A DNA stretch of 5,605 bases, taken from positions 1-5,605 of the forward strand of contig JAITPH010000016.1 of NCBI GenBank assembly GCA_031289515.1, given 5' to 3'. The stretch comes from Tannerella sp. GTDB lineage: Bacteria; Bacteroidota; Bacteroidia; Bacteroidales; Tannerellaceae. Every line of letters starts with the position of its first letter. Positions within the stretch are counted from its first letter, which is position 1. The position numbers were made by a program, and so were the translations under genes. The notes beneath the pieces are model-generated. The model did not search any database, had not been told where the DNA came from, and saw only the letters and a program-made list of their open reading frames with translations. Of the stretch, positions 1-5,605 are shown piece by piece.

Positions 1-72
1 CCGTCATTGCGAGGGACGAAGCAATCCAGTGATATACAGGGCGCTGGATTGCTTCGTTCCTCGCAATGACGG
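1..72 (+). repeat. Palindromic intergenic repeat, copy 1
   Basis: A near-perfect palindrome: a 29-nt left arm (1-29) pairs with a 29-nt right arm (44-72) around a 14-nt loop (30-43). The only non-Watson-Crick position is G15 opposite T58. That is a tolerated G-U pair in RNA read from the + strand but an A-C mismatch in RNA from the other strand. Positions 1-71 recur identically at 179-249. The core (TCATTGCGAGG...GCAATCC) resembles a short palindromic repeat that I recall as common between genes in many unrelated bacteria, where it is often mistranslated as a small protein. It encodes no transposase, so it could be a REP/MITE-like non-autonomous element. It begins at the window edge, so its left flank cannot be judged. 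Confidence 0.9.
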
Positions 73-105
73 CAGACTGTCCTTTATTGACATAGCGTTT
101 CCGGG

Positions 106-161
106 TTTCGTCATTATAAGGAAGTTACTAAACAAGTTTAGCAAAAGGAAGAATGACGAAA
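106..161. repeat. Nested inverted repeats in the spacer between the palindromes
   Basis: Two symmetric pairs are nested in the spacer. The outer pair is a perfect 10-bp inverted repeat, TTTCGTCATT (106-115) with AATGACGAAA (152-161). The inner pair is CTAAAC (128-133) with GTTTAG (136-141); allowing one mismatch it reaches 125-133 with 136-144. The outer motif contains GTCATT/AATGAC, also present near the ends of the flanking palindromes. The spacer may therefore be part of one larger composite element rather than unrelated sequence. No gene is credible here. Confidence 0.55.
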
Positions 162-169
162 GAAACCGG

Positions 170-310
170 CTGCGCTTGCCGTCATTGCGAGGGACGAAGC
201 AATCCAGTGATATACAGGGCGCTGGATTGCTTCGTTCCTCGCAATGACGCAAGCGACGAGGGCAAGCGACGACTGCAAGCGACGAGGGCAAGCAATGACG
301 GCAAGCGCAG
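170..310. repeat. 19-bp outer inverted repeat around palindrome copy 2
   Basis: Positions 170-188 are the exact reverse complement of 292-310. The left half overlaps the start of palindrome copy 2, and the right half overlaps units 4 and 5 of the 13-bp array. The same left-arm bases (179-188) can therefore pair either with the palindrome's own right arm (about 241-250) or with the distal copy (292-301), so two alternative foldings compete. Whether any transcript covers this region is unknown. Confidence 0.7.
173..255 (+). repeat. Palindromic intergenic repeat, copy 2, with extended stem
   Basis: Positions 179-249 are identical to 1-71, in the same orientation, including the loop (208-221) and the single G-T position (G193 opposite T236). 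The last base differs: C250 here, G72 in copy 1. The flanks lengthen the stem. If C179 is bulged out, 173-178 pairs with 250-255 (CGCTTG with CAAGCG), giving about 34 paired positions. No target-site duplication is visible; the flanks are inverted rather than direct. The element lies about 140 bp upstream of the helicase promoter. It could be a mobile palindrome, a structured RNA segment or a protein-binding hairpin, and the sequence does not decide between these. Confidence 0.88.
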
Positions 311-313
311 ACG
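249..313 (+). repeat. Degenerate 13-bp tandem repeat array
   Basis: Five consecutive 13-nt units follow the second palindrome directly: 249-261, 262-274, 275-287, 288-300 and 301-313. The consensus is GCAAGCGACGAGG. Units 1 and 3 are identical, unit 2 differs in its last two bases, and units 4 and 5 are diverged. Unit 4 (GCAAGCAATGACG) contains GCAATGACG, the same end sequence as the right arm of the palindrome. The array could have grown from the palindrome terminus by slippage or repeated end duplication; that origin is inference. A unit length of 13 is not a multiple of 3, which argues against a coding origin. Confidence 0.7.
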
Positions 314-393
314 GAGGACGCAGTAGTTTTTTCGGACAAACGCAGGCGAAAAATTGCTGCTGTATTTAAGATTTTAAAAAATATTGTTCCCAT

Positions 394-427
394 TTTGACG
401 GACTATCGGAAAAATCGTTATATTTGC
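394..427 (+). promoter_or_regulatory. Bacteroidota-type promoter for the helicase gene
   Basis: A -33-like TTTG (394-397) is followed after 21 bp by TATATTTG (419-426), which matches the Bacteroidota -7 consensus TAnnTTTG, and then by C427. A start site about 7 nt downstream would leave a leader of roughly 15-17 nt before the ATG at 450. The short leader, A-rich and without a Shine-Dalgarno sequence, is usual in this phylum. The region from 314 to 393 upstream is AT-rich and shows no other feature. Confidence 0.7.
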
Positions 428-449
428 ATCTTTAAAACGACAAAAAGCT

Positions 450-2546
450 ATGCAAACTAATCCTCAACTTGATCTCGCAAAGAAATTCGTGATGTATACA
501 GGACAAAATATTTTCCTCACCGGAAAAGCCGGAACAGGAAAGACGACTTTCCTTCACCATCTGCGTGAGACAGCGCCAAAGCGAATGGTCGTCGTCGCGC
601 CTACCGGCGTTGCCGCCATCAATGCGCGGGGCGTGACTATTCATTCGTTCTTCCAGTTGCCTCCGAAACTGCACATCGACTTCGCCAACATGAAACCCGA
701 ACAAATGCGCTTCAGCCGGGAAAAAATCAATATCATACGAAGCCTCGATTTGCTTGTCATCGACGAGATAAGCATGGTACGCGCCGATTTGCTCGACGCC
801 GTAGACGCTACGCTGCGACGCTTCCGCCATTCGACGACGCCGTTCGGAGGCGTGCAGTTGCTGATGATCGGCGACCTTCAGCAACTCTCGCCTGTCGTGA
901 AGGACGATGAAAGCGCGCTTTTGAAAGAGCATTACGATACGCCGTATTTCTTCAGCAGTAAAGCATTGCAGAAAACATCGTTCGTCGGAATCGAACTGAC
1001 GCAAGTATTCCGCCAGCAGGACAACCGCTTCATTTCGATGCTCAACAAAGTACGCTCCGGCGACCTCGACGGCGACGCCTTGGACATGTTGAACAAACGC
1101 TACATCCCCGATTTCAGTCCGAAAGACGAAGACGGATACATCACCCTCTGCACGCACAATTTTCAGGCGCACCGCATCAACGAAAGCAAACTGAACAGCA
1201 TTCCCGGCAGAGCATATCATTACAAAGCCGAGATACACGGCACATTTCCGGAATACTCCTACCCAACCGACAGTGAACTTACGCTGAAAGAAAAAGCGCA
1301 AGTGATGTTCGTCAAAAACGATCTGTCGCCCGAAAAGCGTTACTACAACGGCAAAATCGGAAAAATCACCCGCATCGGCGACAAGGAAATCCGGGTACTC
1401 TGTCCGGGCGAACCGGACGAAATCGCCGTAACACCGCAGAAATGGGAAAACGTCAGATACAGCCTCAACGACGAGACGCAGGAAATCCGTGAAGACATCG
1501 AAGGCTCGTTCGAGCAGTTTCCGCTCAAGCCGGCATGGGCTATCACGATTCATAAAAGTCAGGGATTGACGTTCGAGCGTGCCGTAATCGACGCCGAAGC
1601 ATCGTTTGCGCACGGGCAGGTGTACGTCGCCCTGAGCCGTTGCAAGACGCTCGAAGGGATGGTGCTCCGTTCGCCCATCAGTCAGCGCAGCATCGTCAAC
1701 GACCATGCCATCAAAGGCTTCACACAACAGATAGAGCAAAGCCAACCCGACGAAAACATGTATCTGACCGTGAGCAAGGCATATCAGCACGAACTCCTGA
1801 AAGACCTGTTCCAGTTCGCCACGATACGCAGCCGCATTTCGTATATCGACAGAGTCATCGGCGAAAACAGAGGAAGCCTGACCGGATTCACCCTGTCAAT
1901 ATTCGCACAGATGATAAACCGGACGAGACCCGACATTATCGAGGTGGCGGAACGTTTTCAGTTGCAGATAAACGCGCTTTTATCCCAACAGTCCGATATT
2001 GAGAAAAACGAAACGCTGCAAAAGCGCATCGGTCAGGCGTCCGAGTATTTTTCGACCAAAATAAACGAAATCATACTTGAGCCGCTGACAAAAGCAGACC
2101 TCGACATCGACAACAAAGCTGTAAAAAAGCAACTGAACGATGCGGTAACCAATTTTGAAAACGACGCAAGGCTAAAACACGACAGCATGCTCGCCTGTCT
2201 GTCGGGCTTCAAGCTGTCGGAATACCTTCATGCCAGAGCGATAGCAGCAATTCAAAAAGACAAGCCGAAAGAAAAGAGGACTTTTACGCCTGCCGAAAAC
2301 GGCGAAATCGAAAATCCGGCGTTATTCAACCGTCTGCGCGCATGGCGAACGAAAAAAGCCGAAGAAATACAAAAGCCCGCCTTCACCGTTTTCTCACAAA
2401 AAACGCTCTACGAACTCGTACATTTCATGCCGACCGACCGCAAATCGCTGTCTCAAATAAACGGCATAGGTCCGGCGAAAATCGAAAATTACGGAAAAGA
2501 CATAATTTCGATTATCATGGACTATAACAAGGCAAACGAAATATAA
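450..2546 (+). CDS. PIF1/RecD-like superfamily 1 DNA helicase with C-terminal HRDC domain
   Basis: Probable ATP-dependent 5'-3' DNA helicase of superfamily 1B, cytoplasmic, acting in DNA repair or replication-intermediate processing; the exact substrate is unknown. The 698-residue protein carries the full motif set: Walker A GKAGTGKTT (residues 25-33), motif Ia VVVAPTGVAA (47-56), Walker B LLVIDEISMV (101-110), motif III MIGDLQQLSPVV (139-150), LTQVFRQQ (183-190), motif V ITIHKSQGLTFE (366-377) and motif VI VYVALSRCKTLEG (391-403). Residues 440-620 are a mostly helical, charged region I cannot assign. Residues 623-690 resemble an HRDC domain, with a helix-hairpin-helix-like INGIGPAKIENYG (670-682); such domains bind DNA in RecQ-type helicases. 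The ATG at 450 fits the promoter about 20 bp upstream. The gene is monocistronic in this view and converges with the protease gene, 6 bp between stops. The motifs appear intact. Family and fold are secure; the precise role is not. Confidence 0.93.
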   Translation: MQTNPQLDLAKKFVMYTGQNIFLTGKAGTGKTTFLHHLRETAPKRMVVVAPTGVAAINARGVTIHSFFQLPPKLHIDFANMKPEQMRFSREKINIIRSLDLLVIDEISMVRADLLDAVDATLRRFRHSTTPFGGVQLLMIGDLQQLSPVVKDDESALLKEHYDTPYFFSSKALQKTSFVGIELTQVFRQQDNRFISMLNKVRSGDLDGDALDMLNKRYIPDFSPKDEDGYITLCTHNFQAHRINESKLNSIPGRAYHYKAEIHGTFPEYSYPTDSELTLKEKAQVMFVKNDLSPEKRYYNGKIGKITRIGDKEIRVLCPGEPDEIAVTPQKWENVRYSLNDETQEIREDIEGSFEQFPLKPAWAITIHKSQGLTFERAVIDAEASFAHGQVYVALSRCKTLEGMVLRSPISQRSIVNDHAIKGFTQQIEQSQPDENMYLTVSKAYQHELLKDLFQFATIRSRISYIDRVIGENRGSLTGFTLSIFAQMINRTRPDIIEVAERFQLQINALLSQQSDIEKNETLQKRIGQASEYFSTKINEIILEPLTKADLDIDNKAVKKQLNDAVTNFENDARLKHDSMLACLSGFKLSEYLHARAIAAIQKDKPKEKRTFTPAENGEIENPALFNRLRAWRTKKAEEIQKPAFTVFSQKTLYELVHFMPTDRKSLSQINGIGPAKIENYGKDIISIIMDYNKANEI

Positions 2547-2552
2547 AAAGGC

Positions 2553-3344
2553 TCACTTCCTATATTTACTCACTTCGGGAAGATGCTTCCGAATCTCCTC
2601 AATACGTTTATTGTCGTTCGGATGAGTGCTCAGTAAATCGGACTGGTTGGAGTTGCCTGTAGCATCCGACATCTTTTGCCAGAAAGCGACGGCATTCTCC
2701 GGATTGTAACCGGCGATAGTCATAAAGATAAGTCCCATATAATCAGCCTCCAGTTCATGCTGGCGCGAATAAGGGAGCATCACTCCAAGTTGCGTTCCAA
2801 GTCCGAAAACGGTACTGCCGATCGTCTGAATGGCTTCCGACTTCTTGCTCAGGGCAGCTCCCACGATAGAAGCGCCAAACTGAGCCAACAGCTCCTGACT
2901 CATGCGTTCATTGCTGTGTTTTGCCACAGCGTGAGCGACTTCATGCCCGACGACGACAGCGAGATCGTCGTCCGACGAAACCAAAGGCATCAAGCCTTCA
3001 TAAACGACGATTTTACCGCCCGGCATACAGAAAGCGTTGACGTCGTCGCTCTTTATCAGGTTGAAAGTCCAGCTGAAATTCGCGAGTTCGCTCTCAAGAC
3101 CGTTTTGTTTAAGGTACGTTTCGGTAGCGGAGGCAATATTTTTGCCTACACGCTCAACCATAGCCGACTTGGTTCTGTCGGTAGATTTGGCTGCCGTCTT
3201 CATGTATTCGTCGTACTGCGACAGACTTGCCGCCAACACCTCCGAATCGGAAACCAACAACACCTGCCTGCGCCCGGTCAAAGGGACGCTGCCACACGAT
3301 ACAAGCAGCATCATTGCTGCAATTAATCCGAAAATTTGCTTCAT
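2553..3344 (-). CDS. M48-family zinc metalloprotease, predicted lipoprotein
   Basis: Predicted envelope zinc protease of the M48 family (LoiP/BepA-like), likely involved in quality control of outer-membrane or periplasmic proteins. The 263-residue product starts with a lipoprotein signal: a short positive start, a hydrophobic run (residues 4-15) and lipobox LVSC, with Cys17 as lipidation site. The zinc site is HEVAH (134-138; His134, Glu135, His138), and the third ligand is probably Glu197 in HELEADYMGL (197 being the first Glu of ELEAD). The STHPNDNKRIEEI block (239-251) is typical of bacterial M48 proteases. In E. coli BepA I recall a His in this loop gating the active site; His241 would be the counterpart, which is inference. 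There are no TPR repeats after the catalytic domain, so it is closer in size to LoiP than to BepA. The ATG at 3344 is chosen because it gives a complete signal peptide directly at the N-terminus. It is transcribed away from uxaC. All catalytic residues are present. Confidence 0.94.
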   Translation of the reverse strand: MKQIFGLIAAMMLLVSCGSVPLTGRRQVLLVSDSEVLAASLSQYDEYMKTAAKSTDRTKSAMVERVGKNIASATETYLKQNGLESELANFSWTFNLIKSDDVNAFCMPGGKIVVYEGLMPLVSSDDDLAVVVGHEVAHAVAKHSNERMSQELLAQFGASIVGAALSKKSEAIQTIGSTVFGLGTQLGVMLPYSRQHELEADYMGLIFMTIAGYNPENAVAFWQKMSDATGNSNQSDLLSTHPNDNKRIEEIRKHLPEVSKYRK

Positions 3345-3365
3345 AATATTTTAAAATTAGTTTCT

Positions 3366-3374
3366 GCAAAAATA
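3366..3374 (-). promoter_or_regulatory. Putative -7 element for the M48 protease gene
   Basis: Read on the minus strand this is TATTTTTGC, matching TAnnTTTG plus a following C. It ends about 21 bp upstream of the protease ATG, leaving a leader of roughly 15 nt, similar to the helicase gene. I see no clear TTTG at the expected -33 distance, so the site rests on the -7 element and its position. Confidence 0.5.
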
Positions 3375-3470
3375 ACACATTCTTTTGTTTCCGCATCCTT
3401 TTTGGAAATCTTTTTTTGCGGACGGAAATAAAATGTCGGGCGTAACGGATGATATTTGCGTAAAAAGCCG

Positions 3471-3479
3471 TACCTTTGT
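3471..3479 (+). promoter_or_regulatory. Putative -7 element for uxaC and the downstream gene
   Basis: TACCTTTGT matches the Bacteroidota -7 consensus TAnnTTTG followed by a pyrimidine. A start about 7 nt downstream gives a leader of roughly 65 nt, whose last 30 bases before the ATG are strongly A/T-rich. The expected -33 TTTG is not at the right distance; a TTTG at 3455-3458 is too close. A weak -33 would fit a promoter that needs an activator, as is plausible for a sugar-acid catabolic gene, but no operator was recognised. Confidence 0.5.
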
Positions 3480-3550
3480 CGGAACTGACGCCGAATGTGA
3501 CTATTAACGGCTAAGTTATTGAAAATAATAATAAATTAAAATTGAACGCT

Positions 3551-4957
3551 ATGAAAAGTTTTATGGACGAAAATTTCCTGCTCGAAACAACGACAGCGCA
3601 GGATTTGTATCACAATCATGCGGCTAAGATGCCGATAATCGACTATCACTGTCATCTCGTACCGAAATTGGTGGCGGATGACCATCAATTCAAGTCTATC
3701 ACCGAGATGTGGCTTGGCGGAGACCATTACAAATGGCGGGCGATGCGTACAAACGGAATTGCCGAAAAATACTGCACCGGCGCGGATACTACGGACTGGG
3801 AGAAATTCGAGAAGTGGGCGGAAACAGTTCCCTACACCATGCGCAACCCGCTGTATCACTGGACGCATCTCGAACTTAAAACGGCTTTCGGCATCGACAA
3901 ACTGTTGTCGGCAAAGACGGCAAAAGAGATTTTCGACGAATGCAACGAAAAGTTGACGCAACCGGAATATTCGGCGCGCGGAATGATGCGTCGCTACAAC
4001 GTAAAGGTCGTCTGTACGACCGACGACCCCATCGACACGCTTGAATATCACAAGGCAGTGCGCGAGAGCGGATTTGATGTAAAAATGCTTCCGACATGGC
4101 GTCCCGACAAGGCTATGGCGGTAGAAATACCCGAAAACTTCAGGGCGTATATCGAAAAGCTGTCGCAGGCAAGCGGCATCGACATATCTTCGTTCGACGA
4201 CGTCGTCGAGGCTTTGCACAATCGACATCAATTCTTCGCGAATCAGGGATGCAAACTGTCCGACCACGGCATAGAGGAATTTTATGCGGAAGACTACACT
4301 CAGGCCGAAATAAATGCCATTTTCAACAAAGTATACGGCGGCGCGACGCTCTCTAAGGAAGAGATTTTGAAATACAAGTCGGCAATGATGATCGTCTTTG
4401 GCGAGATGGATGCGGAAACCGGTTGGGCGCAGCAGTTTCACTACGGAGTTATCCGCGACAACAACTCGAAAATGTTCCGACTGATCGGGCCGGACACCGG
4501 TTTCGATTCCATCGGCGAGTTCAATACGGCAAAAGCCATGTCGAAATACTTCAACAAACTGAACAGCGCGGACAAGTTGACGAAAACCGTTATTTACAAT
4601 CTCAATCCGGGCGCCAACGAGATGGTTGCCACGATGACAGGCAATTTTCAGGACGGCTTGATTGCCGGAAAGATGCAATTCGGCGCCGGATGGTGGTTTC
4701 TCGACCAGAAAGACGGCATGGAAAAGCAGATGAACGCATTGTCGATGCTCGGACTGTTAAGCCGTTTTGTGGGGATGCTTACCGATTCGCGCAGCTTTCT
4801 CTCCTATCCCAGACATGAATATTTCCGCCGCACGCTGTGCAATCTTCTCGGAAAAGATGTAGAAAACGGACTGTTGCACTCTTCCGAAACGGATTTCATC
4901 GGACAGATGGTAGAAAACATCAGCTACAATAATGCAAAAAACTTCTTTGAGTTTTGA
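3551..4957 (+). CDS. uxaC: Uronate isomerase (glucuronate/galacturonate isomerase)
   Basis: Cytoplasmic isomerase (EC 5.3.1.12) converting D-glucuronate to D-fructuronate and D-galacturonate to D-tagaturonate, the first step of hexuronate catabolism towards 2-keto-3-deoxygluconate. At 468 residues it has normal family length and belongs to the amidohydrolase superfamily. Visible landmarks are DYHCHL (31-36) with metal ligands His33 and His35, DHYKWRAMRTNG (58-69), CTTDDP (155-160), FHYG (297-300), GPDTGFDSIGE (313-323), and TDSRSFLSYPRHEYFRR (411-427). By analogy with characterised uronate isomerases, Asp412, Arg414 and the His59-Tyr60 pair are the likely catalytic or ligand residues. The ATG at 3551 is preferred over an in-frame TTG at 3542, because MKSFMDENFLL matches the start I recall for Bacteroides homologues. 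The gene ends in tandem TGA TGA, and the next gene begins 6 bp later, so the two are probably cotranscribed. Confidence 0.97.
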   Translation: MKSFMDENFLLETTTAQDLYHNHAAKMPIIDYHCHLVPKLVADDHQFKSITEMWLGGDHYKWRAMRTNGIAEKYCTGADTTDWEKFEKWAETVPYTMRNPLYHWTHLELKTAFGIDKLLSAKTAKEIFDECNEKLTQPEYSARGMMRRYNVKVVCTTDDPIDTLEYHKAVRESGFDVKMLPTWRPDKAMAVEIPENFRAYIEKLSQASGIDISSFDDVVEALHNRHQFFANQGCKLSDHGIEEFYAEDYTQAEINAIFNKVYGGATLSKEEILKYKSAMMIVFGEMDAETGWAQQFHYGVIRDNNSKMFRLIGPDTGFDSIGEFNTAKAMSKYFNKLNSADKLTKTVIYNLNPGANEMVATMTGNFQDGLIAGKMQFGAGWWFLDQKDGMEKQMNALSMLGLLSRFVGMLTDSRSFLSYPRHEYFRRTLCNLLGKDVENGLLHSSETDFIGQMVENISYNNAKNFFEF

Positions 4958-4963
4958 TGACGA

Positions 4964-5605
4964 ATGAAAAGAAACGCAATTATTCTGCTTGTCATATCGA
5001 TCGGTTTTACAGCCTGTTCTCCGAAGCAGGTTGACGAGCCGGGCAAAAAGAAGATTACGGTCGGGTATAAATCGCTCGACGACAAATTTCCCAATCCGGA
5101 ACGCGGGTTTTACAAATATTCGGACTGTAACCTGGGTACCGGCTCCGGAATGCTTGCGGAAAAAACATTGCGAACGTATCGGGAAAACAATATTTCTCTG
5201 CTGTTCCGGTATTTCTATCTAAAAAATTTCCGGAACGCCCCTTTGTCCGTCAAGGCTTTGGACGATTTTGATAAAGATATGGCGACCCTCCGGAAGTCGG
5301 GAATGAAATGTGTACTGCGGTTTGCCTATTCCGATTCTGCCGGCGAGCCGGACGCCCCGCTCGGTACGGTTTTGCAGCATTTAGACCAGCTGAAGCCTTA
5401 TTTGGAGAAAAATGCCGACGTAATCGCCGTCATGCAGGCGGGTTTTATCGGCGCGTGGGGCGAATGGTACTACTCTTCCAACGGATTGAATACATCCGGT
5501 GCGCGGCGTCAGACGCTGAATAAAATTCTGGAGACTTTGCCCGCGAACAGGATGGTGCAAGTGCGTACTCCGGCTTATAAAAAAGAGTTTTTCCAGCGCT
5601 CAACG
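4964..5605 (+). CDS. DUF4874/DUF4832-type lipoprotein, 3' end outside the window
   Basis: The first 214 residues of an open frame that continues past the right edge. It starts with a lipoprotein signal: MKRN, a hydrophobic segment (residues 6-15) and a lipobox-like FTAC with Cys18, so it is predicted to be anchored in the envelope. The mature part carries landmarks I associate with the uncharacterised DUF4874 domain, usually followed by DUF4832: NPERGFYKY (44-52), LLFRYFYL (79-86), LRKSGMKCVLRFAY (109-122) and QAGFIGAWGEWYYS (158-171), then VQVRTPAYKK (198-207). The alternating hydrophobic strands and the Trp/Glu-rich GAWGEW resemble a TIM-barrel, glycoside-hydrolase-like fold, and Glu167 would be a candidate acid; this is inference. 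Its position 6 bp after uxaC suggests joint expression and a possible role in uronate-containing glycan use. It could equally be an unrelated cell-surface protein. No frameshift is seen. Confidence 0.85.
   Translation, partial: MKRNAIILLVISIGFTACSPKQVDEPGKKKITVGYKSLDDKFPNPERGFYKYSDCNLGTGSGMLAEKTLRTYRENNISLLFRYFYLKNFRNAPLSVKALDDFDKDMATLRKSGMKCVLRFAYSDSAGEPDAPLGTVLQHLDQLKPYLEKNADVIAVMQAGFIGAWGEWYYSSNGLNTSGARRQTLNKILETLPANRMVQVRTPAYKKEFFQRST

Noticed and set aside
249..313. 13-bp repeat array as a CRISPR
   Set aside because: Units are adjacent without spacers, far shorter than CRISPR repeats, and no cas gene is present.
4..393. 129-codon open frame on the minus strand, and a 72-codon one on the plus strand (29-247)
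   Set aside because: Both translate the palindromic repeats (HCEERSN.../CFVPRNDG-type peptides, a known artefact of this repeat) and the 13-bp array. No start context and no recognisable protein.
432..1790. 452-codon open frame antisense to the helicase
   Set aside because: Shadow of a clear helicase gene with all motifs on the + strand; the antisense product has no recognisable domain and its composition reflects the codon bias of the sense gene.
2574..2593. Small hairpin (TTCGGGAAG / CTTCCGAA) near the convergent stops as a terminator
   Set aside because: It lies inside the protease coding sequence, has a bulge and a 3-nt loop, and is followed by no T-tract on either strand.
3542..3550. 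TTG at 3542 as uxaC start (three extra residues)
   Set aside because: The ATG at 3551 gives the N-terminus expected for Bacteroides UxaC, and the TTG lies in the A/T-rich leader.
3536..4678. 380-codon open frame antisense to uxaC
   Set aside because: Complete overlap with an unambiguous uronate isomerase; Arg/Val/Phe-rich composition is typical of a shadow frame.

Overview
The window looks like chromosomal DNA of a Bacteroidota bacterium, most likely order Bacteroidales. Three things point there. The promoter-like sites match the Bacteroidota -7 consensus TAnnTTTG. The translation starts lack a Shine-Dalgarno sequence and sit behind A-rich leaders. The protein families (an HRDC-bearing PIF1/RecD-like helicase, an M48 lipoprotein protease, a Bacteroides-type uronate isomerase and a DUF4874/DUF4832 lipoprotein) fit this phylum. 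The assignment comes from motif and family recognition, not a database search.

Layout. Positions 1-393 hold no credible gene. This stretch is repeat-rich: two identical 71-bp copies of a long palindrome in the same orientation, 178 bp apart, with a spacer that has its own nested inverted repeats. An array of about five 13-bp units follows. A 19-bp outer inverted repeat brackets the second palindrome and part of the array. Positions 314-393 are AT-rich with nothing recognisable. A good Bacteroidota promoter at 394-427 then drives a 698-residue helicase (450-2546, +).

The helicase converges on an M48-family metalloprotease lipoprotein (2553-3344, -), with only 6 bp between the stop codons and no visible terminator. 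The protease diverges from uxaC (3551-4957, +) across a roughly 200-bp region that has one -7-like element facing each way. Six bases after uxaC, in the same reading frame, a DUF4874/DUF4832-type lipoprotein begins (4964, +) and runs off the right edge.

How the genes fit together. The helicase (DNA metabolism) and the protease (envelope quality control) look like independent housekeeping genes. uxaC and the lipoprotein form a probable operon: the isomerase feeds glucuronate/galacturonate into central metabolism in the cytoplasm, and the lipoprotein is a candidate envelope protein for handling a uronate-containing glycan. That functional link rests on gene order alone. I found no CRISPR array, transposase, tRNA, rRNA or clear defence or mobile system. 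The least explained part of the window is the repeat cluster at 1-313.
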